DNA of 64,000 nt from Allodiplogaster sudhausi (GCA_945643635.1 CALZFC010000295.1:1-64000); one strand, 5' to 3'; numbered from the stretch's first letter, positions 1-10,455 are shown. Translations and numbers: made by a program. Notes: generated by a model not told the origin, from the sequence alone.

Positions 1-76
1 CGCTAAATTTGGCGCATGAATAGAATCATGACGGAAAGAAGGTTGGAAGACATTTAGATAGGAGAAAAGCGCAAGA

Positions 77-91
77 GAGAGAGAGAGAGAA

Positions 92-128
<37 letters not shown>

Positions 129-138
129 AAGAGAGAGA
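77..138. repeat. (GA)n microsatellite
   Basis: Nearly pure GA dinucleotide run with occasional AAAG interruptions, in the first composite module. Confidence 0.9.
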
Positions 139-294
139 GGGTTAGGAAGTGGGAGCCAGAAAGGTAGATATGAAGAGCGGTAGAGGGAGCAAATAGAAGC
201 TGAAGATTTGACACTTGATCACAACAAAATGTATGTGCAACGATGAAGAGCATGCAACACGGTTTTACCCTCGGATTTGACTTGGCCTCTTACT

Positions 295-358
295 TTCTCT
301 CTCTCTCTCTCTCTCTCTCCCTCTCACTCTCTTTCTCTCTTCTCTCTCTCTCTCACCT
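295..358. repeat. (CT)n microsatellite
   Basis: Pyrimidine tract that precedes the core block at about 390-440 and is the reverse complement of the (GA)n tract that follows it. Confidence 0.9.
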
Positions 359-448
359 CACCTTCTCTCTGCCTCTGTCTCTCATCCCGGAGGCGGCCAG
401 ACTACGACTTGAAGAACATCCACGGCATATACTGCAGCATAATCTTAT

Positions 449-558
449 TGAAAGAGAGAGCGAGAGAGGGAGAGATAACTAGAGCGAGATAGAGAACTAG
501 AGAGAGAAAGGGAGAGAGGAAGAGTGAGAGAGAGAGAGTGAGAGAGAGAGAAAGAGAG
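449..558. repeat. (GA)n-rich tract
   Basis: Purine tract downstream of the first core block, interrupted by short TAACTAGAG and AACTAGAG motifs that also occur at 2455-2485 and near 900. Confidence 0.85.
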
Positions 559-869
559 GTTGATGGAAGAAGAAGAGACGGTGCGAGGGAACATAAGTCC
601 ATCCAAAGTGAAACCACGTCCACTACATCAAGCCATGCTGATCATGGCAGAATTTACTTCATTCACCTTGTTCAAATTCACTTCTTCGAATTTCTCCGTC
701 ACGAGCACTCTCTTCATCTCGATGGCCGTCTATGGCCCATAGGCGGCAGCTTGACTAGGACACCAATACACTTTCAATTCACTGAGTTCTATTCGATAGA
801 GATCTTGTCACATCGATAGAAATACCATAACAGGCCATGAAAAAAGCGGGACGCTCGGAAGTGTGAATG

Positions 870-990
870 GATAGAGAGAGAGAGAAAGAGAGAGAGAGCT
901 AACTAGAGAGAAAGAGAGATAGGGAACCAGAGAGAGAAATGGAGAGAGGAAGAGAGAAAGAGAGAGGGAGAGAGAGAGAGAGGAGACAGA
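870..990. repeat. (GA)n-rich tract
   Basis: GA tract with the same AACTAGAGAGAAAG interruptions as the tract at 449-558, followed by a diverged GGGAACAT-containing block. Confidence 0.85.
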
Positions 991-1244
991 GAGGTTTAGG
1001 GAAGAACAAGAGACGCTGTGAGGGAACATTCATCCAAAGGTGAAACCACGTCCACCATATGAGGCCATGTTGATCATGGCAGAATTTAAATAATTTCGAA
1101 TTTACAATTTACCTATTCATAGTCTCCTGTACTATTCATCGGCCAATGTTCTGATCAACTGCACTGAGATTTATTTCATGAAGAAGGTGACGTTTTGGCG
1201 ACGGAGATTTCTTCGAACTGGCCGAAACACACTAATAAATTGAG

Positions 1245-1246
1245 GC

Positions 1247-1277
<31 letters not shown>

Positions 1278-1370
1278 CAGACAGAGAGAGAGAGCGAGAG
1301 AGAGAGACAAACAGAGAAAGCGACAGACAGTGGCATGGAGAAAGAGAGAGAAAGAGAGGGAGAGCGAAGA
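1245..1370. repeat. (GA)n-rich tract
   Basis: Imperfect GA tract with GACAGACAGAGA interruptions. Confidence 0.85.
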
Positions 1371-1624
1371 CGGTGAGGTATCTCAAGGAATACAACTCTC
1401 AAGCTACTCTTAAGAGCTGGGTTAAATTTGGCGCATGAATGCAATATTGACGGAAATGAAGCTTGGAATTTCTTCAGATCAGCCGAGAGGGATTGAGAGA
1501 GAGAGAGATGGCTAGGAAGAGTAAGAAAGAGGGGGAGATAGAACGTTAGACGGTGCCAACAGAACCGAAGATTTCATACTGGAGCCCAACGATGAAACGC
1601 ACTCGGATTTGACCAGGCCTCTTA

Positions 1625-1682
1625 CTTTCTCTCTCTCTCTCTCTCCCTCTCACTCTCTCTTTCTCTCTTCTCTCTCTCTCTC
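1625..1682. repeat. (CT)n microsatellite
   Basis: Pyrimidine tract ending in TCACTCGTGCAG, which reads like a polypyrimidine tract plus 3' splice site, before the core copy at 1731-1800. Confidence 0.85.
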
Positions 1683-2217
1683 ACCTCACCTTCTCTCTGC
1701 CTCTGTCTCTCTGCCTCTCGCTCACTCGTGCAGGAAAACAGCTCGGAGGCGTCCAGACTACGACTTGAAGAACATCCACGACGGATGCTGCAGCAGAATG
1801 TTTAGGCAAGAGAGATGGAGGAGACAGAGAGACAGAGAGAGAAGGGGATGGATATAGCGAGAGAAAGAGAGGAAGAGAGAAGGAGAGATGATGGTGAGCA
1901 GTGTGTCAAGGAATACATCTCTCAAGCTTCTCTTAAGCGATGCGCTGAATTAGGCGCATAAATAGAATCATGATGGAAAGAAGGTTGGAACACATTCAGA
2001 TATGTAAGTAGAACGCGCAAGAGTAAGAGAAAGAGAGAGAGAGAAGGGAGAGAGAGAGAGAAAAGGAGAGAGAGTTAGGAAGTGGGAGATAGACAGTTAT
2101 CTAGAGCGGTAGTGGTAGCCAATAGAAGCTGAAGATTTGACACTTCATCACAACAAAATGTGTGCGACGAGGAAGCGCATGCAGCACGGTTTTACCCTCG
2201 GATTTGACTAGGTCTTC

Positions 2218-2242
2218 TACTCTCTCTCTCCCTCGCTCTCTA

Positions 2243-2282
<40 letters not shown>

Positions 2283-2284
2283 AC
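2218..2284. repeat. (CT)n microsatellite
   Basis: Pyrimidine tract followed by CACTTGTCCAG and the core copy at 2340-2410. Confidence 0.85.
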
Positions 2285-2419
2285 CTCACCTTCTCTCTTC
2301 CTCTGCCTCTGCCTCTCTGCCTCTCGCTCACTTGTCCAGGAAGACAGCCCGGAGGCAACCAGACTACGACTTGAAGAACATCCACGGAAGATACTGCAGC
2401 ATGATCTTTAGGGCAAGAA

Positions 2420-2421
2420 AG

Positions 2422-2458
<37 letters not shown>

Positions 2459-2496
2459 TAAAGCGAGATAGAGAACTAGAGAGAGAAAGGGAGAGA

Positions 2497-2536
<40 letters not shown>
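2420..2536. repeat. (GA)n-rich tract
   Basis: Long purine tract after the core copy at 2340-2410, containing the shared TAACTAAAGCGAGATAGAGA-type interruption. Confidence 0.85.
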
Positions 2537-2538
<2 letters not shown>

Positions 2539-2894
2539 TTGAGGGAAGAAGAAGAGACGGTGCGAGGGAACATATGTACATCCAAAGGTGAAACCAAGCC
2601 GACCATATCAGGCAATGTTGATCATGGCAGAATTTACATCATTCACCTTGTTCAAATTCACTACTTCGAATTTCTCCGTCACCAGCACCCTCTTCATCTC
2701 GATGACCGTCTACCACGACAGATTCTGCAGCATAATCTTTAGGGCAGGAGAGAGAGAGAGAGAGAGAAGAGCAGCGACTTGGCCAGGACACCAATACACT
2801 TTCAATTCACTGAGTTCTATTCGATAGAGATCTTGGCACATCGATATAAATGCCATAACAGGCCATGAAAAAAGCTTGACGCTCGGAAGCGTGA

Positions 2895-2911
2895 ATGGAT
2901 AGAGAGAGAGA

Positions 2912-2954
<43 letters not shown>

Positions 2955-3027
2955 AGAAGGAGAGATAGCGAACCAGAGAGAGAAAGGGAGAACATCCACG
3001 ACAGATTCTGCAGCATAATCTTTAGGG

Positions 3028-3073
<46 letters not shown>

Positions 3074-3115
3074 GGAGCGGGAGAGAAAGACAGCGAGTGA
3101 GAGAGTGAGGAAGTT
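2895..3115. repeat. Two (GA)n tracts around a short core copy
   Basis: GA runs at about 2900-2985 and 3030-3075 surround a short core fragment (AACATCCACGACAGATTCTG near 2992) that lacks the usual CT tract and upstream core half. Confidence 0.85.
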
Positions 3116-3324
3116 TAAGACAGACAGGGAGATAAGTAGAGCGGTAGGCATTGCCATAAGAAGCTGAAGTTTTCACATTTCATCTCTCTCTCTCTCTCTC
3201 ACCTCACCTTCTCTCTGCCTCTGTCTCTCTGCCTCTCGCTCATTCGTGCAGGAAGACAGCCCGGAGGCGGCCAGACTACGACTTGAAGAACATCCACGAT
3301 AGGTGCTGTATCAGAATCTTTAGG

Positions 3325-3375
3325 GCAAGAGAGAGAGAGAGAAAGAGAAAGAGAGAGAGAGAAAGAGAGAGAGAA

Positions 3376-3406
<31 letters not shown>

Positions 3407-3450
3407 AAAGAGAGAGAGAGAGAGGGAAGAGAGAGAGCAAGAGAAAGAGA
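3325..3450. repeat. (GA)n-rich tract
   Basis: Purine tract following the core copy at 3250-3325. Confidence 0.85.
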
Positions 3451-4099
3451 GCCAAAAAGAGGTGTGTGTCAAGGAATACAACTCTCTAGCTTCTCATAAG
3501 CTCATATGACTAAAATCATGATGGAAAGAAGGTTGGAACACATTTCGATAAGTGGAAAGAGCAAGAATAACAGAGTGAGAAAGCGCGAGAGAAAGGCGAG
3601 AGAGAGTCAGGAAATGGGAGAAAATATCTGAGATAATACAAGCCAATGGATCCCAGCAAAATGTGTGTGCTGCAATGAAACACTCGGCCTCTAACTCTAT
3701 CGCTCTCTCTTCCATCACCTTCTCTCTGTCTCTCAGCCCCTCGCTCTCTCGCGCAGGAAGAAGCACAGAGACGGCCAGACTACGTCCCGAAGACCATCCA
3801 CGAGTGATGCTGTAGATGAATCTTTAGGGCAAGAGTAAGCGAGAGGGAGAGAGAAGGAGAGAGAACGAGAATGAGAGAATGATGAAGAGATGATGAGAGG
3901 GAGCATTCTTTCAAAGGTGAAACCATGTTTTTCTACTTTAAATATTATTCTCCTTTCAAGTTCCTATTAACTGTTTCTTCATCGATAAGTCTCATCAAAT
4001 CACCCCAACCATCATCCCATCCAAATTGGTAAAGTTCTGACAAGAATACAAGTTTCAAATTTCAAACACATGGAAACACTAATGTACATTTATTAATGA

Positions 4100-4102
<3 letters not shown>

Positions 4103-4139
<37 letters not shown>
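4103..4139. repeat. (TA)n microsatellite
   Basis: Uninterrupted TA dinucleotides in AT-rich DNA just beyond the 3' end of the putative minus-strand gene. Nothing else is seen between about 3930 and 4172. Confidence 0.95.
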
Positions 4140-4143
<4 letters not shown>

Positions 4144-4172
4144 TTAAATATTGCAATTTTTAAAAAGAAACA

Positions 4173-4281
4173 TTAAGGAAGGGTATCCTTCGATGGGTCG
4201 CAGTCTTCTTCCCTCCCCTTCTCCTCCTCTTCCATCTTCACCAATTCGGCAGCCGCCCGCAGCGCGTTCCTCAGCTGCCAC
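4173..4281 (-). CDS. Putative terminal coding exon, unknown protein
   Basis: GC-rich 109-nt island in AT-rich DNA. On the minus strand it starts after a CTTAAG acceptor. With one incoming base it reads WQLRNALRAAAELVKMEEEE, then an acidic tail KGREEDCDPSKDTLP, then TAA at 4173-4175. The phase matches the exon at 4521-4618, whose last two bases TT join the first G here to give Leu. The separating intron (4282-4520) begins GTGAGTA. The acceptor is weak because it lacks a long pyrimidine tract. No family is recognised; the Glu-rich C-terminus suggests a soluble tail. The exon pair is the best supported coding evidence in the window. Confidence 0.5.
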
Positions 4282-4520
4282 CTTAAGAGTAATACTTGCT
4301 AAATCAATAACTTACTTATTATAGCTTAAATCCCTACATAGCAATACACACACTTCTATTAGCTCCCCATAATACAACCCATCACACAATCGCTAATGAT
4401 ATTACGTTACTAATAGAACACTAATAGTTCAATTTTGAAAAGGAATTCTCCTTTTAAAATGTTAAAAATAGGTTTATACCATATACTTAACCATAAATAA
4501 AAAATAAAGAAAATACTCAC

Positions 4521-4618
4521 AAAGGCGGAGGGCGCCGGCAGCTCCGCTGCCACTGGGACCGACCGTCATCGTAGCCGCCAGGAAGGAAGCTGAGGACGAG
4601 GGGCAGCTCCATCCACAT
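4521..4618 (-). CDS. Putative internal coding exon, unknown protein
   Basis: 98-nt GC-rich island read on the minus strand between an ATTTAG acceptor and a strong GTGAGT donor at 4515-4520. Frame 1 is fully open: MWMELPLVLSFLPGGYDDG, then RSQWQRSCRRPPP, leaving two bases that join in frame to the terminal exon. It could also hold the initiator, since the exon begins ATG and the first Leu-rich residues resemble a short hydrophobic start, but the good upstream acceptor argues for an internal or 5'-spliced exon. No family is recognised. Confidence 0.5.
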
Positions 4619-5105
4619 CTAAATTAGATGTTCCCTCTTTTATAAATCAATAATTTTTTAAACTATGAAACAGCAAAAACCGTTGGTCAGCTATAGCATA
4701 TAAGGAAAAGGTTTTCCCCTTAAAAATTAAGCAAAATTAAGGAATTCCTATCACACATCTAAGCTATCAATTTCAGGGTAGAAAAGTCACTGCCAAGGAC
4801 CCTGAGAACTAGGATGGGGAAGGAGGAATTGGGCCCGGAATCCAGGGTGGAATTGCTAATTGATACTCAAAAACATGGTTAGGCAGGGCTTCGGGGAGGC
4901 ACAAAACCAGGGTGGGTTCTGTAAAATCGACAGAATCTTTTTTCCCATGATCCAATTTAATGACAAAGAATATATGTTGGTTGGGGAAGGTACTCGATAA
5001 AACCTCTTTTTTAAAGAAAATGAATGTTTTAAATAAACCCCAAAGGTGTCGAACCTTTCGAAGAAGTGAAGGAAGCCTGCACGCGAAGACGACGAACTCC
5101 CTCAC

Positions 5106-5161
5106 CAGCTCGCCGCACACTCGTCTCCTCGCGGAGTCCGGTCCTGTTCATCGAGCACGGG
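5106..5161 (-). CDS. Putative small coding exon
   Basis: Minus-strand island bounded by a TATTTCAG acceptor and a GTGAGG donor (5101-5105). Frame 1 reads PVLDEQDRTPRGDECAAS and leaves two bases. Frame 2 is also open. Direct joining to the exon at 4521-4618 creates a stop in frames 1 and 2, so either an exon between them is missed, the donor is a later GT, or this belongs to another transcript. A longer open frame continues through the donor on the same strand down to 4809. Confidence 0.3.
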
Positions 5162-5603
5162 CTGAAATAAGCAACAGTCTATAAGAAATACCGAAAAAAA
5201 AGAAACTAATTGTGGGGGGAATAAAAAAGAACCAAGTTAAACCAGGGAATTTTGGACTACAGTAATCTCAATGAGAACGGTATATGGAAACAAGTCCTGT
5301 TAACGCAATTATTTAAATCGAATCTAATATTACTTTTTAGTATCAGGAATAATGTTTTCAATTAACCAGTATCCTTATAAAAAGTAATTAAATATAATCA
5401 TCATTAATAAGATAAGCACTAAGATTTTTCAAAATGATTTATACATTTCGACTCAATTCTTTCTCCTTATCTATGAATGGGACACATTTCAGATAGACAA
5501 GTATTGGACTACCCTTTCGACGAGCAAGAATTCTCAATGAAATTGTTACTTATATGAATAAATTGACCTTAAAAAAACAACGCTCCTACTACATAACGCT
5601 AAC

Positions 5604-5693
5604 CGGCTCAACTTGTCGTCCTCTTCCTGCCAAGCCCGCTACCGTCCGTGGCCTTCAGCACCTTGAAGGCCTTGAATGCTCACATCGTCACCA
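5604..5693 (-). CDS. Putative exon, limits uncertain
   Basis: GC-rich island on the minus strand after an excellent acceptor (CTCCTTTTCTGTTTCAG, 5694-5710). One frame is open for 17 codons (GDDVSIQGLQGAEGHGR) and then meets TAG. A GGTAGC donor just before that stop would avoid it. A second GT donor is at 5598-5603. It may be a last exon or an exon with the earlier donor. No family is recognised. Confidence 0.3.
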
Positions 5694-5934
5694 CTGAAAC
5701 AGAAAAGGAGATACAATAACCCGGCCTTTTGCACCACCCAAATCAAGTTCCCCCGTTTCAGTATACTTTCCGTAGCAAACAACAAAGAGGGCCCTTCCAA
5801 CTCATAAACCAAAATTTTTTTTTTTTTCTAGTGTTTCGGAATAACAAATTAGCAAAAAAAAAGCATAAAAAGAAGTATCACTTTGCATAGAATATGTGAT
5901 AAAATAAACCTTTTTAAAGGAACAAAATACTGAC

Positions 5935-6010
5935 AAAAGCGAAGAGGTCCACCACGCCGCCGCCAAGAAGCCACGGCGAGGCCCGACGAGCGGCATGCCT
6001 CCACCAACTT
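5935..6010 (-). CDS. Putative coding exon
   Basis: Minus-strand GC-rich island after a CACATTCAG acceptor, ending at GTCAGT. Frame 1 reads KLVEACRSSGLAVASW, then RRRGGPLRF. The other two frames are also open, so the true phase is not fixed. Joining in phase 0 from the exon at 6334-6489 gives frame 1, but the onward join to 5693 is not clean. Confidence 0.35.
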
Positions 6011-6333
6011 CTGAATGTGATTATCTTTCATTTATCTACAAATTTCTTTAAAATTATAGGAACAACGAAAATCGTAGACCATTTTTCAAGGAAGAAGGGG
6101 GGTTCAACACGATTTGCAAAGCGATTTCGAAAAGGCCGAGGCGGGAGTTCAACGTATGAACCGACCTTTTTTTCTGGAAAACAATCTCCTTGGGGATTTG
6201 TATCCCGTGTAGAAAGTGAGAAATAAAACAAAGAAGAAGGGACTATTATACGGCTTTTTATAAGGCGGTTTATTTATTCAGGAAAAGAAATTCCCTCGAA
6301 GAAGAGGGGGAAGGGACGGAAAGCAGTACCAAC

Positions 6334-6489
6334 CTTCATCCGATGCGATGAAGTCGGCGGAGGTTTCCGGCCCCAAATAAAGTCGCCGGCGAAATCCGGC
6401 GCCAGTCTTGCCCTGTTGCCGGCAGTCCTCGCATAACGCGGCTCGGACGACAATCTGAACGAGGGCAATGTACTCAAGGAACAGGCCAT
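6334..6489 (-). CDS. Putative coding exon, unknown protein
   Basis: 156-nt (52-codon) minus-strand island between a TTTGCTAG acceptor and a GAAG/GTTGGT donor. Two frames are fully open. One begins MACSLSTLPSFRLSSEP and is in phase with the 99-nt exon upstream. The other (GLFLEYIALVQIVVRAALCE, followed by DCRQQGKTGAGF) looks more protein-like, with a CxxC pair, but needs one incoming base that the neighbouring exon does not supply. No family is recognised. Confidence 0.4.
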
Positions 6490-6783
6490 CTAGCAAATAG
6501 CGAAATTCCTATTGAGAACACTAAAATGTTTTAAAACCATTAGGAAGTTATGAGGCCTGACTGGAATAAATAACCATAAACACGAACACAATAATGTTGA
6601 ACAAGGTCCGCTTCATGACATTTGAAAAGCATTTTTAGATAAAAAAAATTATATTTATGAGGAGAGAAATAAATAAAAAAAATTTCGGAAGAACTGAAGA
6701 TGAAGAGGAAAAAGATAAATGACCTTGGTCGGCTTAGAAGAAGTATGGGACAGGAAAACATCCACTCCCCACTACCCTCGTAC

Positions 6784-6882
6784 CTTAAAGCGAGTCTTCC
6801 TTTTCGCACACACGAGCAGGCCGCGTAGCACTTGAGGGAGCAGCGGCACTCGGGAGGCGCATGCATCGCTAACAATCTCCAG
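6784..6882 (-). CDS. Putative coding exon, unknown protein
   Basis: 99-nt minus-strand island with good splice signals on both sides: TTTATTCCAG acceptor (6883-6892) and AAG/GTACGA donor (6778-6783). Frame 1 is open (LEIVSDACASRVPLLPQVLR, then GLLVCAKRKTRFK). Frame 2 is also open and gives a Cys-rich stretch (ECRCSLKCYAACSCVRKGRL) whose spacing vaguely recalls Cys-rich tails of some transposon proteins. I cannot choose between them. This is the most upstream exon-like island seen; no promoter or start exon was identified to its right. Confidence 0.4.
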
Positions 6883-7149
6883 CTGGAATAAATATCAACT
6901 CCTTTCTATAGTAGCTTTAATTAGCTTAAGACATCTTTTTTCTCAGGAAAAATTTCCTGGAGGGGGGGCTGATCTTGGTTGCAGGCAAGAAATTACGAAA
7001 TAAAAAGCAAAAGGGAAACAAGGAGGATAAGGCGGCAGAGATATAATCTAATGAATATCTAACGACACTCCAATTGCAACACCATGATCAGGAGGTAGCG
7101 CGTAACCACTTTCTTCACAAACAAATGCATTTCACGATTTTTTAAAAAG

Positions 7150-7960
7150 TTCTTTCAAATTCACGCCAGAAGGGGAATACGAAGAACACGAACATAACAA
7201 GCAATTTGCATAATTCTGACTAGAAAAAAGTTCTTGCAAATTATCGTCACAGAATTTTTTCAAAATATTTTTCCTTCAAATTCACCCCAATAGGGTTAAT
7301 AAGTACGACGAAGAAGAATATATCAACTATTTTGCTTAATTCCGCCCAAAACAAAAGTTATGACGAATTTTCAAGATTTTTTTTTACTCTAGACTCATTG
7401 TAAATCACGACTCATAGTCCTATTGGCGTGGAGAATGCGAATATAACGATTATATCGCGGATTATTCCGATTTAAAGCAAAAAGCAAAAAATCGGACCGG
7501 TGCAAGCTTTAAATACACCCCAATGGGGCTATTAAGTACGAGGAAGAAGAATATATCAACAATTCCCTCTAATTCCGCCTAAAACAAAAGTTATGACGAA
7601 TTTTTCAGCACACTCTAAACTCCAGGTAAATTACGACACATGGTGTTGTCGGCGTGGAGAATGCGCATATAACATTTATAGCACGAATTTTTACGATATA
7701 AAGCAAAAAGCAAAAAAAAATTGAAATTGGACTGGAACAGCCGTCAAATTCACACCAATGGGGATAATACGTACGAGGAAGAAGAATATATGAACTATTT
7801 CCCCTAATTCCGCCTAAAACATAAGTTATGACAAATTTTTCAAGAAATTTTTTACTCTAAACGTGGATAACGCGAATATAGCAATTATATCGCGGATTAT
7901 TACGATTTAAAGGAAAAAGCAAAAAAAATCGAACTGTAATTACTGAAGAGTTCCCCGAAG
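7150..7960. repeat. AT-rich ~235-bp tandem repeat, 3-4 diverged copies
   Basis: The block around ACCCCAATGGGGCTATTAAG recurs near 7284, 7517 and 7754 (steps of about 233 and 237). GGCGTGGAGAATGCG recurs at 7424 and 7654 (step 230), with a shortened copy at about 7863. Each copy also has AATTCCGCCTAAAACAAAAG and AAAGCAAAAAGCAAAAA. A more diverged copy starts near 7155. There is no long open frame, so it looks like a small satellite or a decayed element. Confidence 0.75.
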
Positions 7961-8660
7961 ACTTTCCACTTTCATAGAATGCCAGTTAAAACAAGGATTA
8001 ATAAATTTTCCGAAGAAAGCAGCGCAAGAATCTTAGCCCAAGCATCTAATTGCCATCGTCATGGCTATTAGATCATTATTGATGAACAAGAATGATCAAA
8101 AATATAAGGGCATCACTGAGACACAAGGAAAGCACGACAAGTTAAAGAGGAAAGCAAAATGACCCAACAAATAAATTCGCCGTTATCAAGATTGACCGGC
8201 GTCATTCTCGCACCTACAGGCAAATAGCGACGAATCAAACACACAAAAGCAACGCGATAAAGAAAGAAAAGAGCACAGAAGGCTATTTAATGAATCTGGA
8301 AACTTGAGATTATTCAACTACGAAAAGCTCCGAACTATTTCAAACATCTTCAAATGCACCAGTAGGTTGCAATTCGGAATTGGAAGAAACGAATACATCG
8401 CTAGTAATCATAACCATTTCCGTAGGGAGAGGCCACACAAAATGCACCAAACATGATTACCCGACATACAGTGGAATTGTGCCTGGAGTAGCGCAATGCG
8501 CTTTTCTAGGCTCATTTTTAAGCTCTTTTTTATTTATGTTTTCTTTTAACCAAATGACTTCATTTATATTTCTATATCATTTTCAATGCAGGAAATTTTA
8601 TTTTGACACATACGGAACGCAGAAATCAAACAATTTTAATTATTTTATAAGTTAAATCAT
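7960..8660. other. AT-rich stretch with no recognisable feature
   Basis: I see no splice-bounded island, RNA gene or repeat here. A 91-codon open frame at 8380-8655 (plus) has a Phe/Ser-rich, low-information C-terminal half and no supporting signals, so it is not called a gene. Confidence 0.5.
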
Positions 8661-8667
8661 TATACAC

Positions 8668-8671
<4 letters not shown>

Positions 8672-8711
<40 letters not shown>

Positions 8712-8719
8712 AGAAAGAA

Positions 8720-8750
<31 letters not shown>

Positions 8751-9098
8751 AGAAAGAAAGAGAGAGAGAGAGAGAGGAAGATGAAGAAATAGAGGGAGGT
8801 AGTGGAAGCTGAAGGGTTCCTACTTGTTCCCAACAAAATATGTGTGACAATAAAACACAAGCAGCGCTGTTTTAACCTCGGATTTGACTCGGTTTCCTAC
8901 ATTTTCGCTGTCTTTCAATCCATTCTTTTTCTCTCTATATCTCTCTCTCTCTCTCTCTCTTTCGCTCTCTCTCTCTTCCCTCACCTTCTCTCTGTCTCTC
9001 TGCCTCTCTCTCTCTCGCGCAGGAAGACAGCCCGGCGTGGCGGCCAGACAACGTCATGAAGAACATCCACGAGAGACGCTGCAGTGGCATTAGAGAGA

Positions 9099-9143
<45 letters not shown>

Positions 9144-9164
9144 AGAGAGAGAGAGAGAGAGAGA

Positions 9165-9206
<42 letters not shown>

Positions 9207-9215
9207 ATGATCGCT
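8672..9215. repeat. Isolated copy of the (GA)n/(CT)n composite module
   Basis: A complete module separated by about 4.7 kb from the others. It has GA runs containing two copies of GGTGGGGGAGAAAGAAAG, the GAAGCTGAAG block at 8807, a (CT)n tract at 8935-9018 ending CTCGCGCAG, the core AGACAGCCCGG...ATGAAGAACATCCACGAG (9025-9073), then (GA)n with GTAAGAGA interruptions to 9205. It lies directly next to the 5S array boundary. Confidence 0.8.
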
Positions 9216-9370
9216 TTAAGCATACTGCACCGCCACAGTATCCATACCGTAACCTTGAACTGCTTCCAGCTGTTATTCCTATGCTAATATAGATTTTTAT
9301 TTTTAAAAAAATACTGGACAAGCAATAATATATTAAAAGAAGCAGCCTTGTCTTTACAATATGCGCCACC

Positions 9371-9436
9371 ATATTATGTTCTTAGCCAAATGGCCAAGAT
9401 GACTCTACACTCTGATCATAGCCAAAAGGCCAAGAT
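9371..9436 (-). pseudogene. Array edge: partial U2-like segment
   Basis: The array begins mid-way through the U2-like part of spacer A, with two of the three 36-bp repeats present. DNA to the left (9216-9370) is unrelated AT-rich sequence. Confidence 0.5.
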
Positions 9437-9726
9437 GACTATACACTCTGACAACAGGTGATTAGGATTCTACAATAAAATTTGGCACAATTGCGCCAAA
9501 GATTTCCGCAATCTCTACCCTTTATAACTCTGATTTACATTCGATGTCTGAAAATTTCGTGCAACCTGCGCAAAAATTGGCTCAAAATCTCTACCCTTTA
9601 TACCTCTGCTGTACATTCGATGTCTGGAAATTCCATGCAACATTGTGCCAAAATTGGCTCATCTTTTTGAACTAATTTAATAGTTTTCCTTGAAGTAAAT
9701 TTGGTTCAAAAATAAAACAAAAAGTT

Positions 9727-9844
9727 GCTTACAACACCCGGGATTCCCAAGCCGTCTCCGATCCAAGTACTAACCGGGCCCAACGTTGCTTAACTTGCCA
9801 GATCGGACGGGATGGCGTGTTCTCAACGTGGTATGGTCGTAAGC
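9727..9844 (-). rRNA. 5S ribosomal RNA
   Basis: First complete gene. It is 118 nt: the 5' GCTTACGACC pairs with the 3' GTTGTAAGC to form stem I. Box A AGTTAAGCAACG is at nt 50-61 and the box C region GGATCGGAGACGGC at nt 81-94. It encodes the RNA of the large ribosomal subunit, made by Pol III with TFIIIA. Consensus sequence with spacer A upstream. Confidence 0.97.
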
Positions 9845-10337
9845 GATAAATCTCCCTCTGTATCCAGTAGATATAACAGTTTCCATTTAATTAATTTGGT
9901 TCAAAAATAAAACAAAAAGTATGCTTAATCTATAGGATATTAAGCGGATAAGGTCCGATACTAAAATGCCAAGATGACTCTATATTATGTTCTTAGCCAA
10001 ATGGCCAAGATGACTCTACACTCTGATCATAGCCAAAAGGCCAAGATGACTATACACTCTGACAACAGGTGATTAGGATTCTACAATAAAATTTGGCACA
10101 ATTGCGCCAAAGATTTCCGCAATCTCTACCCTTTATAACTCTGATTTACATTCGATGTCTGAAAATTTCGTGCAACCTGCGCCAAAATTGGCTCAAAATC
10201 TCTACAATTTATACCTCTGCTGTACATTCGATGTCTGGAAATTCCATGCAACATTGTGCCAAAATTGGCTCATCTTTTTGAACTAATTTAATAGTTTTCC
10301 TTGAAGTAAATTTGGTTCAAAAATAAAACAAAAGGTT

Positions 10338-10455
10338 GCTTACAACACCCGGGATTCCCAAGCCGTCTCCGATCCAAGTACTAACCGGGCCCAACGTTGC
10401 TTAACTTGCCAGATCGGACGGGATGGCGTGTTCTCAAAGTGGTATGGTCGTAAGC
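10338..10455 (-). rRNA. 5S ribosomal RNA
   Basis: Variant G18T; spacer A upstream. Confidence 0.96.

Larger units (their letters stand above)
1..3925. repeat. Complex composite repeat region with (CT)n/(GA)n tracts
   Basis: This stretch has no convincing gene. It consists of recurring, diverged blocks. A head block (GGCGCATGAATAGAATCATG-like, then GGAAAGAAGGTTGGAA) is at about 1-90, 1425-1475, 1938-2020 and 3496-3570. A second block (GAAGCTGAAGATTTGACAC...) is at about 199-285, 1563-1615, 2126-2210, a short form at 3162-3182, and 3650-3695. A core (GACTACGACTTGAAGAACAT) is near 400, 1757, 2361, 3275 and, diverged, 3778. A further block (GAGACGGTGCGAGGGAACAT) is near 575, 1010, 2555 and 3890. 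The 752-860 block recurs at 2777-2895. (CT)n usually precedes and (GA)n follows the core. Translations rich in Ser-Leu or Arg-Glu here are microsatellite artefacts. It could be a decayed multicopy element or a duplicated exon cassette. Confidence 0.8.

Noticed and set aside
26..3766. Open frames rich in Ser-Leu or Arg-Glu
   Set aside because: They are direct translations of (CT)n and (GA)n microsatellites on both strands.
8380..8655. 91-codon plus-strand open frame with a hydrophobic stretch
   Set aside because: AT-rich, no splice or promoter context, no recognisable family, and it could easily occur by chance.
8935..9372. 145-codon minus-strand open frame
   Set aside because: Low-complexity translation across the CT and GA tracts of the module next to the array; no domain or splice support.
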